This document shows positions 36,401 through 48,154 of a stretch of 64,000 nucleotides of DNA, piece after piece. The DNA comes from Sarcocystis neurona (Eukaryota > Apicomplexa > Conoidasida > Eucoccidiorida > Sarcocystidae). The translations under genes were made by a program, and so were the position numbers. Position 1 is the stretch's first letter; each line of letters opens with the position of its first letter. The DNA lies in the NCBI GenBank assembly GCA_000727475.1, contig KL647288.1, positions 3,033,604-3,097,603 of the forward strand. The letters run 5' to 3'. The notes below the pieces were generated by a model. The model did not search any database. It saw only the letters and a program-made list of their open reading frames with translations, and was not told the origin of the DNA.

Positions 36401-37841
36401 GGACTTGGTAAGTGGAAGGACAATGCTGCAAGTGCCGTCATAGTAGCCTGCAAGTGAGCAGGGTATCACTGGAGACGGGTGCAGTCCAGAAATGCAGCAA
36501 AAGACGGTAATCTGCAGCGTTGAGACAGTGTCCAGAGAGTCAGAGACTGGAAAAGCACGTCAAGCGTAGTCGTCGGAAGTGACAGTAAATGCGCTTTGGC
36601 TCAAGGCAGGCTCCGGAGTTTGGCAGTGACGACCATAGAGAGGCGTGTGCATCCAAGCAATTCAGGCCACATATGCCTTTGGACAAGGAAAACAAAAAGA
36701 TGCATTGAAGCTGCTGCTTGTAGACAGGAGAGAATCCAACGTACGATTGGGAACCTCTCAAGAGTTCTTAATTAAAGGAGACGGATCCTGGAGTGCTCGC
36801 CAACTCGGCACACGCAGGCACTTTCAAGACCTACAGATGTGTAACGCGCATGTGACCTCCTGTCTCAAGCGGTTCTAAGACCCTACTAGTCTGTAGTTCG
36901 CATGTAGCCTCCTGTCCAATAATCATACGAAGCGACCTGATACGCCAACGGATCTGCTTGCAATTACGCACTCTGTGCTTCTTCCCCAAGCGCTACCCCA
37001 CGTATGCTCCTTCAGCATTGCTCGCTTCGCCGTTGTTGATTTTTATGTGCACATTCGTCGACGCCAAAATGTCTGCCCCTCACATGCAGGATGTCCATCC
37101 ATGTTTTCCTGCCACGAGAGTCAGTAAAAAGCTTAGCTTGTTCTAGAGGTAAAAGGGCCCTGGCGGCGACATGCAGCCCCGGCATTGTTTTCAAAACAAC
37201 AATGTTGCCTTACATACCGGTGCCTTCTAGTTGGCACCACAGAAGGTTGCTCACGCTCCGTCTAGTGTGATGTGATTCAACGTAAAGATTGATTTTGTTC
37301 GTGTCACTTAGGTTCCAACCGGACGCGTGGGCACATCTTCGTCTTGTTAAGTAGCCCCTTTCTGTAGAAAGGGTAGCGTCTATATGAATGGTCTAGGTCC
37401 ACGACCATGCGTGGAGATGTCACAGATGCTGATCAGGGTCTGATTAGTGGTCGGTAGGACTCAGAATATCGGGTGATTTGCGCTTTATTCCTCGTCTGCT
37501 ACCGCGCGAACTGGGTACACCGGCATTTTTCTACACCGTTCACTGGATTTAGTTTGGTGCTTCTTTTGCCAACAAAAAAGCTGTTCCGTTTTACCTTCGA
37601 TGGCTCATTCACTTACGTTAGTCGACGCGGCGATGCGGCCGATGACTGATAAGAAGGAGGCTACCGACTGCTCGATGTCGTCGATAGGCTGTGGTTGATG
37701 TACTGAAGGGGTCCCACCTGGCAGGTGAATGAGGGCCTGCAGCCACATGTATTCTTGCGACTGCATATAACGCGTGACTTCAGGAGGATAGGAGTTCTTC
37801 TTCTTTCTCTTCTTGCCCTTTTGATTAGCGTTGCCACCCAT
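33476..37841 (-). CDS. Unknown minus-strand protein with basic N-terminus
   Basis: Exon 1 (37841-37617) starts MGGNANQKGKKRKKKN and ends at GTAAGT. Later exons are 36447-35918, 34627-34316, 34137-33976, 33916-33683 and 33616 to about 33476. All recognised junctions are phase 0. The large exon reads LLVGFDHCVRLVFQ, then a helical part with LEWIRDGVGSNFAKTG and VWVKFERLLCEHLG. It carries a frame break at an 11-G run (36280-36290 on the plus strand): 530 bases do not divide by three, while 12 or 9 G would. One or more exons are probably missing between 37617 and 36447, and perhaps between 35918 and 34627. I do not recognise the family; the Lys-rich start is the only clear feature. Confidence 0.6.
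36280..36290. repeat. 11-G homopolymer in a coding exon
   Basis: Eleven G on the plus strand break the frame of the minus-strand exon 36447-35918. Both sides are open in different frames. Either the assembly miscounts the run or the copy is frameshifted. Confidence 0.8.
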
Positions 37842-38412
37842 CTTTGCCTCCGTGCAGAGTGCACCTCAAACAAATTTATACGCGCTCTTGTTTAACGTGT
37901 GAATTCCGTCGCACACGGTTCAGTGAATTCGGTGCTCAATTAAAACAGTTGTTTCCCACACCGTCCACCTCTGCGATGCCGTTCGCGCAGCCGAAGATGC
38001 TGCAGCTGTGGATGTCGCTGATGACGAAGCACAATCTCCAGATGCTCTGGCACCGAAATATTATTGGGGAAGACCTAACCGGAAATGAGTCTTCTTGGGG
38101 AGCGACCCTCTGATGTTGCCTGGTTAGAAGGACACGCGGCGAAAAACATGTATCACAACAAGTCAACCTTGAGCACTTTCTTGTTACTATGGTGTGGTTA
38201 CCAGCACTGAAGATTTTCTGTGTAGCGTCTGATTTGTCGGTGCACTTCAAACGAAAATCTATTTGCAAATGGTGCAGAATGGAGCCACTTACGCCAGTGC
38301 GCCAGACAGGACGAATACAGGCCTTCCGCTATGGCAGTGTTAATCGGCCGCAGGGAGAAATTTGTCGTCAGATATGGGGTTTGCTTTGCAGTGTGTAGAG
38401 GACCGAAGAGAT

Positions 38413-38997
38413 TCAACCGGGGACACACTTGCGCAGGCAGACCTTCTGGGCGATAAAACGAGTAAGTTCTGAGTCTGAAACGCCAGGCCTTGTAGACAAT
38501 CGTTGTGCAGCGTTGCAGTTCACGATTGCATTCTTGTTCGTAACCGGGGTTCCTTTTCCGATTCGTTGTTTTCCAGTTCTGCGTAGAAGCACACCTGTGA
38601 GGGTAATGTGTAACTTGCAGGGAAATGCATTCAGTTGAGTCTTCTCGCGGGTGGTTTCTTTTGTCTGTTGAAAGACACAGATGAACACGAATTTGCCGAC
38701 CATAGTAAGGCTAAACTCGAGCAAAAGGGGCAACGCCATCGGCGGAGTTACGGCCCGCAAGAGACAACACCAGCTGGCCATATAGATCGCACTCCAAAAT
38801 ATTGCGAAGGGTGCAGGCCGGGGAAGTATCTGCTGTATAGCATAGTGCCCTGCTGCCTCGTGCAATGCGTACGCTTGCGTACAAATGAGTACATACCACG
38901 AGAGACACATACGTATACGGTACTCCGCGCGGATATGTTCGCGCAAGTGGCCTGTGCCCATGTGTGATGAAGCAGTCCCACCATTTCGATGCGTCAT
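38413..38997 (-). CDS. Open frame with a hydrophobic segment, uncertain
   Basis: The open frame covers 194 codons. Its middle part, around APFAIFWSAIYMASWCCLL and MALPLLLEFSLTMVGKFVF, could span a membrane twice. A GTAAGG donor on the opposite strand near 38706 argues for a competing plus-strand exon. There is no homology that I recognise and no confirmed splice partner. Confidence 0.2.
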   Translation of the reverse strand: MTHRNGGTASSHMGTGHLREHIRAEYRIRMCLSWYVLICTQAYALHEAAGHYAIQQILPRPAPFAIFWSAIYMASWCCLLRAVTPPMALPLLLEFSLTMVGKFVFICVFQQTKETTREKTQLNAFPCKLHITLTGVLLRRTGKQRIGKGTPVTNKNAIVNCNAAQRLSTRPGVSDSELTRFIAQKVCLRKCVPG

Positions 38998-40592
38998 CGC
39001 CGTATGTTAGCAACCTTTCCGTTTGTTACCGTGGATGAAGCACTGTACGGGGAAGCAGTCCTAATACGTAAAAGGTACACGGTCGTGATTGCACAAATGT
39101 AACGAGTGACAGTGTGAGGTGCCGTTTCTTGTTGAACACACAAGGATATAAGGATATAAAGAACTGTAATACGTACAGATGTACACAGGCAAGCAACATA
39201 TTCATGCTGATATTCGTGGATATATCTTGACAGATAATTTCGCAAAAACCAACACGAACGTGTTTTCGCCCCTGTGGACAGATACGCACATTAACATCTA
39301 TATATATACACACACGCGTGCTATCAAAGCCGAACGAGTTTGTGTCTATGTAATGGCACACCCCGTTTCTCCTCTCGCTGTCCTGTTAAGGAAAGTGTGG
39401 ACACTTTTTCGAGGAAAATGGTGCGGAGTCCAACTTTATATTCAGAGGGACTGATACACTCTCCAACCTTGCTCCTTCATACAGGACTTCCTTCTACTAA
39501 CACATCTGTCCCTCTTTTGAGCTCCCCTCAGAAGACAACGCGCTCATATACCCCTAGGTGATCGGGCGCGGACGGCTGCTCTCAGTTCACTGCGTTAGCG
39601 CTTCTCGTTTACTTACAACTATACAAGAAATTAGCTGAGAACCGAATTCTTCACTCTCGCGTGCTGCATTCGTTCTCTCCGATCTCGGCACTAGTTTAAG
39701 CGAGGTGTACAGGCGAACGCTTGCACACAACGACGTAGTTGTGGCTTCACCACGTTCAGCTCTACCTGCGTACAGTTATTTCGCCTTCGTAGAATCCGAT
39801 TTCTCCGCGCGGAATGCACAAACTTACACGTGCAGGAGAGATGTGTGTGCACAAGCATCGACATGGCCTATCTACGTGGTACACAGATTTCTACTCATCT
39901 CTCTTGCTAGAGTTTTTCTCGTAAGCTTCTGTTGCGCCTTAGTCGTACGCCACAGTGGTCGACAATGAATGTTCTGTGTTCGAGTGAATACGTAAAGGCT
40001 CGTACTCGTATCCTGGACTATCATGTAGAATTGCCTGATTGCAATTCGGAAACAGTGTGTCTGCTCGTCTTTTTGAAAGAAGAAACATGGTAATGTGCAA
40101 TTCTGCTTGGTTTCCTCTTGTGCGTGCATAGCGAAGGACATCGTTGAGTGGCACATGGAAAGACAAGCACCAAAAGCAGATCCTTGCTGTACACAGCAGG
40201 TCAAGCCCACAAACGTCCACGACAAAAAGGGCCGGGAAGAAAGATATTTATCTGAAGCGGAGGCAGTGCGAAATTGTCGCATCTAGCACACAACCGACCG
40301 AGGACAGAACGCTTGAACACTGACAACAATTGCTTTCACTTGTACCTGGATGCTACGTCACAGTTCGACGAGGGGGATGCATTATATTCTCCACAAAGCC
40401 TTTCTGACTCAAGTACTTAAAGAGGGCCGTACTTTTATCCAGCTTCAGTACAAGGAAAGCCGCACGGTAGCACGCGTCTTCTACCATTATTCTCCTACGC
40501 GACGCGAAAGCCCACATAATGAATTACCAGCTACTTCAGGACCTACGACTACGCCTTCACTAGGTGAAGTCTCACGTGTCGAGCTCACCAGA

Positions 40593-40621
40593 ACTCTCCC
40601 TACCATTTCGGTAGGGAGAGT
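40593..40621. repeat. Perfect short hairpin
   Basis: Arms ACTCTCCCTACC and GGTAGGGAGAGT (12 bases each, perfect complements) flank a 5-base loop. It lies in the repeat-poor segment with no gene assigned beside it. Confidence 0.85.
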
Positions 40622-42705
40622 GGGCTCTTTCTCCATTGTCTACCTGTTCGGGTTCGGGCTCACCTTTATTATGCATACTCCATATTCACTCTGCGAACTT
40701 AGTAGAACCATGTCGGGAGGTCGAACAATTTGGTTTTCATTACGGTCTGCATGTAAGGAAAGTATTTCATAGAGCGTGTGATCAACATACGCTCCTGGTG
40801 TGTCTGTACGCGTCTGCTGCATCCTGAACAGTGAACTCCCATTTGTTAGGATGGCGAGAGGCGGCGTTGGCGAGCGTGGGGAAGCAGAACCTCTTGGTTA
40901 ACCAAGCGACAGCTTTTATCATAGGAAAAGGGCCCCACTGTAAAGCACAATTATCCGGGCTGTGTCGCCCCACGGCCAGCCACTGCACTCGGCGCTGTCG
41001 CGTGCGACCCGGGAGAGATCTGGAAGACTGAATTTGTTACACCGTACTAAGAGATGTAGTACAGTTCTCGTAGTACGTACAACATGGGAACGGCTGCGGT
41101 AGCAGCAGTCGTCATTTGCAGGCGTATGCGACTGCCCGGCGCAAGAGGCACTGTAACCAGGTGCGAACGGCAGCAAGAGGAGCGCGACCGGAGGAGGAAC
41201 ACGGCGTGTAAGAGCAGGCTGACATGGCAGCAGAAACATCTGTTCGCCGCCAAGGGGCCTCACCAGCGGAGAGGACGGTGGAAAGAACAGAAAATGAAAA
41301 GCGAGCCGCGGATACTGAGCGACGTCCCGTACAGGCCAGGCGAGCCGCCTGGAACGGCGAAAAATATTCAACGTGCTTCTCCAGAACCTCGAGTGTCTAC
41401 ACGTTATCTACTCGTGCGAAAAACAATCACATACTTTTGATTGCAAAATGATAGGGATGGAGGTCATTGACAATTTTGACAGTGTGATACTTATATTACG
41501 AACCGAGACAAGAGAGAGAGATTCCCTATATCTGCCTTATGTCGTCGCACTGAATATACACACTCGATCCGAGAACGAAAACCCATAGCAAGGGACAGCT
41601 TTTACATTGGTGAAAGTAGTTGTCTGGCTGGAGCAGCGACATACTTCAGAGTTTTTCTCACTGTTGCAATGGTCGAACACTTCTGTACATTCCCTCCCAT
41701 TTCCCTGACACCTGCAATGTATGGATACACGCCTATAGTACTCACGTGTAGTTGTGCGTACATTCAGCGAGAGAAATTGAACTACACGCATTCCTATATG
41801 TGGATATATGCATGTGCTGCGTGAAAGCGTTTATGCGTCCGCTGCACAGCTGCAGTAGTGCATTACACGGAGTGCTGGGGGTAGCACCACGGGAGGGATG
41901 AGAGTCAGACGCAAAACGGCAAACGTAAACACAGATGAAAAATGTGGGCTTCAGGAGGCGAGTCCACCCGAGGGTATACATGTACGAGGGCAGGAAATGC
42001 CGCGGATACGAGACATTCGTTTGCCGTGGATACCTTTTCACAAGTGCGCTTCCAGTAGGTTTGCCTGTGCAAACGTCCCCATGAAGACAAGGTAAATTAT
42101 GTGGATAGTGAGCACCCGGACATTTGAGGAGTGCGTGTCTCTACGGTATCCAACGAAAGGGCACGCGTGGCCTATTTGGGAGGCGCGGGCGTGCATGACT
42201 TGATGCTCACACATACTTTTGTCTGCTCATCCAGGTCTGACTTTAGCTCTATTCGCGGAGATCCCTTGCCTTATTATCTCGCGTGCAGTCCTCGGCCGCC
42301 CAAAAGCTGCATTTCGGTAGCTGTCCACTTAACCACTTACTCGTCCGCACGGGTGGAGGTTAGATGTATGCAAGTCTTCACTTCCGGAGCAGCAGCGGCA
42401 CTCTTGCGGATGACACAGCGGCCGCAGCTGCTGCGTATACGGACTTGCCTATGAGTTTCTATGCCTGCTGGCTTGTCTGCGAGTGTGCGCATGCATACAA
42501 ACTACGAGTGTATGTATGCCCATTGCAACTAGACACGTACCGGTGGCGGGGCATGTTGCTATCTCCAGCTCGCTGAAACGCACATCTGTGAGTACACGTA
42601 CGTATATACACGTCCGTCGCGTCCGGGATCTTATGTGTGCGCCTGTATGTCATAGTTCCTCTAGGTATCCATGTAACAATATTACATAGACGCACTCATT
42701 CAAGG

Positions 42706-42747
42706 TTTACAACGGACATCAACGTTTTTACAACGGACATCAACGTT
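42706..42747. repeat. Two-copy 21-bp direct repeat
   Basis: The unit TTTACAACGGACATCAACG plus TT is present twice in tandem just inside the right repeat-rich segment. Confidence 0.85.
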
Positions 42748-45700
42748 TGGGGACGTATAGCAGGGAATTAATTGCGTACGGATGCGTATGTTCGAAAGCA
42801 CATCATTCTGCCTGTATATGTAGCTACACTTGCGTTTCTGTATCTCCGCCTACTCCGTTTTGTATGCCGCGTTCGTCCCTAAATGCACGGGAATCTGCGC
42901 TGGGCGTCTGCATACCCAAGCAATTAGCTGAGACGTCTGTACATATATACGTATATATGTATATGTGTACGTCCGCGTACGTACTCACCCACGCATACAC
43001 ATATAAAAATATAATAAGCCCCTGTGGACGTCGATGATTGCGTCTGAGTGTGTCGATGCGTGTGTGTCTCCGCCGGCCAGTCGCGAGTCCCTCCAGAGGT
43101 ACGTGGCGGTCGGCGTACAGGGCCGGTTGTCTGCGTGACGCGCGCGGGTCATTGGTTCTGTTTGTGTTACAGCGATCCATTCTACGACTCAAAGACCACA
43201 AAACTCATCATCTTTTGAGGAAATCCCAATCAGACGAGCTCTTTCAACACTCTTCTCAGCTCGTTCTATTTGCATAGTGACAAGGACAACTATATTTCCT
43301 TCGCCCCAGCGCGGCGCGACCTTGCCGTAGACGCCGCGCTAAACTCACTATGTTACCTCTCTAACCTCATTTGCTCGTGTTTTCTTCGCCTCTCTTTGCT
43401 CCTCTTTCAATTCTTAGATTTTTTGCCTTTGCTTTCCTTTTCCACTCTTTTCTGCCCCATTTGTCCAGGGTGTGTCTCTTTTCGTCTACTTCCGTTGTTG
43501 AACGCTACATAAGTGCTGTGTATCTTTTCTCCGCTTTCTGGCCGGCCCTTCGCATCTCCTGCATCGCCGGGTTTTTCTACCTTCGGTATTTATTCATTCA
43601 GCGGATCAAATGTCACCACTGTAGTAACGTCACAACAGAAAGTCGGAAAAGAAAGACACGTGTCAGCACTACTGTGTATCCGTACTGGAATTCCGTTTCT
43701 CCCCCCTTATTCTTTCCACCAGTTCACTGCAAGGTGTCCCCCTTCCAGCCGCCCCACATGAGGGACGTTTTGAGAGAAAGGCACGCTTCCGCACCCTTTT
43801 GGTTCCTTGCAGGAATTCCGTGACTTGCGCTTTATACTATCCTCCTGTCCGACGCGGGGGGGTGGGCAAGCCTACCACCCCCCGTCCTGCTGATCCGTCT
43901 TCCCCACACACAGTTCGTCCGCCTCACACCCTTCTCGTCTAATGTTGTCTTCTCTCTGCATCCCGTCGTTTTCGCTTTTTTCGCTTCTTTCTCTACGTTT
44001 TCGTACTTTGAGCCTCCCAGCTGCCCCCCCCAACCCGGGAACCGTTTATGTCGGGTACGACTTCGCCGCGCTTCTTCCATTTCCCTTCTCACGTTTCGCT
44101 GCCGCATACTAGCGCGATCCCGTTCTTTGTTACTCTCTCCTGCCTCATCTCCTCTTCCATCATAAATGTCACTTTAGCCGTGCGCTTCCCGCGTCCGTTC
44201 CCGCTCCTCTTTTTTTCTCCGCGTGTTGACGTAATTCCGTTCTGCGCTGTCACCTACGGTGTTGCCCTCTTTCGCGCTCGTGCGGCGCTTCCTTCTACCC
44301 TCGAGTGACTTCTTTCTTCCGAGACCGCCTTCCTCCGATTTCGTCCCTTCTTCTGTCCCGTGTCTTGAGGCAGCATCCTCAGAGAAGCAGCCTCCAATAC
44401 CTACGCAGACTTTTACGCGCAATCTCACATAAGAAGAGTTTACCAGCGACACCATGTATTTGTACTATTACACATCTCCGTGTGTATATCCGTACGGATA
44501 TGATGTTAGAAAAGTGTAGGCGCAGGCGTGTGTGTATGCGTGGATTAATGTGGAAATGCGGATGTGGGTATAATTACAAACGTATAAAGTGTTCTTGCAG
44601 GTGGATATATTTATACTTGTCAACCTAAACAGATGATTTCGTCTCCTTGCGTACGTGCGTATGTGTTGATGTAGTCAGACGCAAACACAGGCGTCAATCC
44701 GCAGCGGTAGGAGTATCGTATGTGCACGCAAATGCACATTGGCCCCTGCACAAAGTTAGAAGTTCGCGTATTTTCTTCGGGACCTTAAACAGATACTGCC
44801 TAGAACTGTCCGTATATACATAGCTATTACCGCCACCTTCCATGTGAACGGGAATGCCTACAAATTGACATGCGTCTCGTTCTACACGAAGGCCTGTCCG
44901 CACACGTATATACACATGTAGCCTTTGAGTTCGCTCATGCGCTCAACCACCTGTAGTAGTAGATTGTTGTTCGAAAATTAGTCGCATCGTCTGGTGAGGC
45001 AGCTTCCTAAAACATTCGCTTCCCCACGAACCTATCGACAACGACTGGCGGGCACAAGCGACTGCCAAAGGGATACAGCAGCTTTGTGTGGCCTCTTTAC
45101 ACCAACGTGGGTAAATTAGTGCAGTTTTGTGAGTATATGGTTGCCTCCCTCCCAGGATACGAGCGAATTTCTCTGCGTCGTCTCTTCGTGTTGGTCCACG
45201 CCTTACATCCAGATAGCGAGCTGAGGTGAGCTCACCAGGAGCGTCTTTCCGACGGCAGCTAGCCTGAGCTGTCAACGCAAACATATATTTTCCCCCGCCC
45301 TCACACACGCACACACAGAGACATACGGACACATATATACAAAAAAGTCTGCGTGTGAGTGTAGCATTATATGCCGGTTAACACCCTAATACATGGAGGC
45401 ACACGGCTTCAGTGTCTTGTAGAGTGACACCTACCCACAATTCCTGGGCACAAAAATACGCGCACAGAACTGGCTGCTGGTTCGTACGAACAGATGAAAA
45501 ACGCCGCCACTTATTAACGAAGACACGTGCCCCCGCCCTTCTCCAGTTCGTCTTCCCTCTGAGTCGTCTTCCCCCGTCTGCCCTCTCCCTTTCACTCCTC
45601 TTTTTCTTCTTATTCTTCCCTTCTTCTTCTTCTTCCACTCCGTCGTTCTACTTCCCTTCCTTTGTGCTGCGCCGGGCGGCCGCTCCATCAAATGAACGAC

Positions 45701-46849
45701 GGGAGGGCTTTTGGCCCGCCATGTCAGATGAAGCCAAAAGCGCCTCGTAGCACGCGTAGAGCGGTGTGTAGCAGCGGGAGAAGATAGCGGCAGCAGGATC
45801 ATATTGCCGAGGCAACAGGAGCAGGTTGCTGATAGGAGCAGCCGCAGTGACAGATAGCAGCAGCAACAGCGACAGCTAGCAGCAGCAACAGCGACAGGGG
45901 GCAGCAACAGCAGCGGCAGACAGCAGCAGCAGGAGATAGCAGCAGCGGCAGCAGGGAGCACCAGCAGCGGACAGTAGCGGCCGCGGTAGAGAGAAGCTCG
46001 TCAGGAACAGGAGAACCAGGTTGCTTTTAGTCCCGGCAGCCACCACCGGTAGAGAAAGCAAGCGCCAGTGTTGAAGCGGCTGCACCGGAAGCGGACCGGC
46101 AGCAGCAGTAGCTCTCTGTCGCGAGGCAACAGCGCGTGCGGCGGCAGCACCAGTAAGCGCAGGAGCAGCGCCTTGGCAGGTGTGGCAGCCCGCAGCAGGC
46201 ACACGAACCCAACACGTCTGCGACAGCGGGAGCACCACCACGACCACCAGCAGCAGCAGCACAGGGAGCCGCAGCAGCAACACCGTCAGCTGCGGTAGCT
46301 GCCGCAGCAGCACTGCAATTTCACGGTCGCACCTCCAGCGTCAAACCGCTCGCAGCAGTAGCGGTGGCAATCAGAGCGTTTCATATGTGTGTATGTGCGT
46401 GTGCATGTGTAGATCAGTATACCTGGATCCATACGTATATGTATACATATGTATGTGTAGACGTGTATACATATATATATGTATGTTTTATATGTATGTA
46501 CGTGTATAGATCGGTGTATGTAGGTTTTTAAACACACTTATATACATATGTATAAGGGTATGCACATACATGTACATGCGTGTATTGTGTGTATACGTAC
46601 AAATACAGGTCGTATACGTGGATCCATACGTACGTGTATACATATGTGTGTGCATGTATATATGTGTCGAAGTGGATGTCTGTACATATGTGTCAATCTA
46701 TCTACCTATCTACCTCTCTCTATATATGTTTGTATGTATATATGTATGTACGCACATGAGTTGACTTGCTTGTGGCTGTGGCGTGGGTCTGTGGGCATGA
46801 CAGGCAACTTCAATGAGTTCTAGGAACGTACTAAAGCGTCGCTGCTCTG

Positions 46850-47497
46850 CGGCGTTGCTGGTGGTACTGCTGAGGCTGTTCCCAGGATCCTCGAGATTGC
46901 AGCACTTGCAGAGTAGCGCAACAGCAGGAGCAGCAGCTCTCGCATCCCACCCAGGTACCCGCCGAGTCACGACGGGCAGTGGGCTGCAGCACTCCGTGGC
47001 GAGCGACGCGTCGTCCGCCTCGTCGCCGCTCCCCTCCTTTTGGGCAACAGCAGGAGGAACGACGCGAGGAGAGACGGCCACACCAGCAACAGCAGCAGGA
47101 CCCGCAGGGGCAGCACCAGCAGCAGCAATAGCAGCAGCCGGTTCAGCGTTATCCACAACAGCGACACTTCCCCACCTTCGTTCGCTTCTGCGAGCAGCAG
47201 CGTGCAAAGGCGTCCCCCCACCTGTCGCTGTCGGCGCGCTGGCGTTATTAGCAACAACAGCAGCAGGTCGAACAGAATCGGCGGCAGCAGGAGCAGCAGA
47301 GTCAGCAGCACAAGCGACTGGCGCCCCAGGAAAGACTTGGCTCGCAGCAGCAGAAAGACGAAAGGAGGGACACGAAGGAGCAACAGGAGGGCCGCAGGGT
47401 CCCACATTGAAAGCCCGAGCCTTGGGCGCAGTAGTACCAACAAAAGAAGCAGCAGCAGCAGGACCAGCAGCAGCAGCAGGACCAGCAGCAGCAGCAG

Positions 47498-47529
<32 letters not shown>

Positions 47530-48150
47530 AGCAGCAGCAGCAGCAGCANNNNNNNNNNNNNNNNNNNNNNNNNNNNNNNNNNNNNNNNNNNNNNNNNNNN
47601 NNNNNNNNNNNNNNNNNNNNNNNNNNNNNNNNNNNNNNNNNNNNNNNNNNNNNNNNNNNNNNNNNNNNNNNNNNNNNNNNNNNNNNNNNNNNNNNNNNNN
47701 NNNNNNNNNNNNNNNNNNNNNNNNNNNNNNNNNNNNNNNNNNNNNNNNNNNNNNNNNNNNNNNNNNNNNNNNNNNNNNNNNNNNNNNNNNNNNNNNNNNN
47801 NNNNNNNNNNNNNNNNNNNNNNNNNNNNNNNNNNNNNNNNNNNNNNNNNNNNNNNNNNNNNNNNNNNNNNNNNNNNNNNNNNNNNNNNNNNNNNNNNNNN
47901 NNNNNNNNNNNNNNNNNNNNNNNNNNNNNNNNNNNNNNNNNNNNNNNNNNNNNNNNNNNNNNNNNNNNNNNNNNNNNNNNNNNNNNNNNNNNNNNNNNNN
48001 NNNNNNNNNNNNNNNNNNNNNNNNNNNNNNNNNNNNNNNNNNNNNNNNNNNNNNNNNNNNNNNNNNNNNNNGCAGCAGGACCAGCAGCAGCAGCAAGCCA
48101 GCAGCAGCAGCAGCAGGACCAGCAGCAGCAGCAGGACCAGCAGCAGCAGC
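46850..48150. repeat. CAG-rich block upstream of FPGS, with gap
   Basis: Plus-strand GCAGCA/CAGCAG repeats become near-pure close to 47450-47548 and again after 48072. Long frames run through it on both strands, as Ala/Ser/Gln-rich strings. It may be the 5' flank, an upstream exon or an N-terminal extension of FPGS; the sequence does not decide. Confidence 0.75.
47549..48071. other. Assembly gap (523 N)
   Basis: A run of N inside pure CAG repeat. The true length is unknown, so reading frames across it mean nothing. Confidence 0.98.
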
Positions 48151-48154
48151 ACCT

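Larger units (their letters stand above)
17100..41700. other. Central repeat-poor segment
   Basis: Base composition is balanced, with almost no microsatellite or CAG tract over about 24 kb. It contrasts sharply with both flanks. Exon-like open segments of 50-450 bases with splice consensus occur on both strands. The first microsatellite to return is a short TA/CA run near 39300, and dense repeats resume beyond about 41.8 kb. Confidence 0.75.
39000..46800. other. Stretch without an assignable gene
   Basis: From 39000 to 41700 short frames exist on both strands, including an Arg/Glu-rich plus-strand frame at about 41160-41440. From 41700 microsatellites return. From 43350 to 44400 the plus strand is strongly pyrimidine-rich. 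From 45540 to 46370 CT-rich DNA passes into CAG repeats. I could not build a phase-consistent gene in any of it. Confidence 0.45.
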
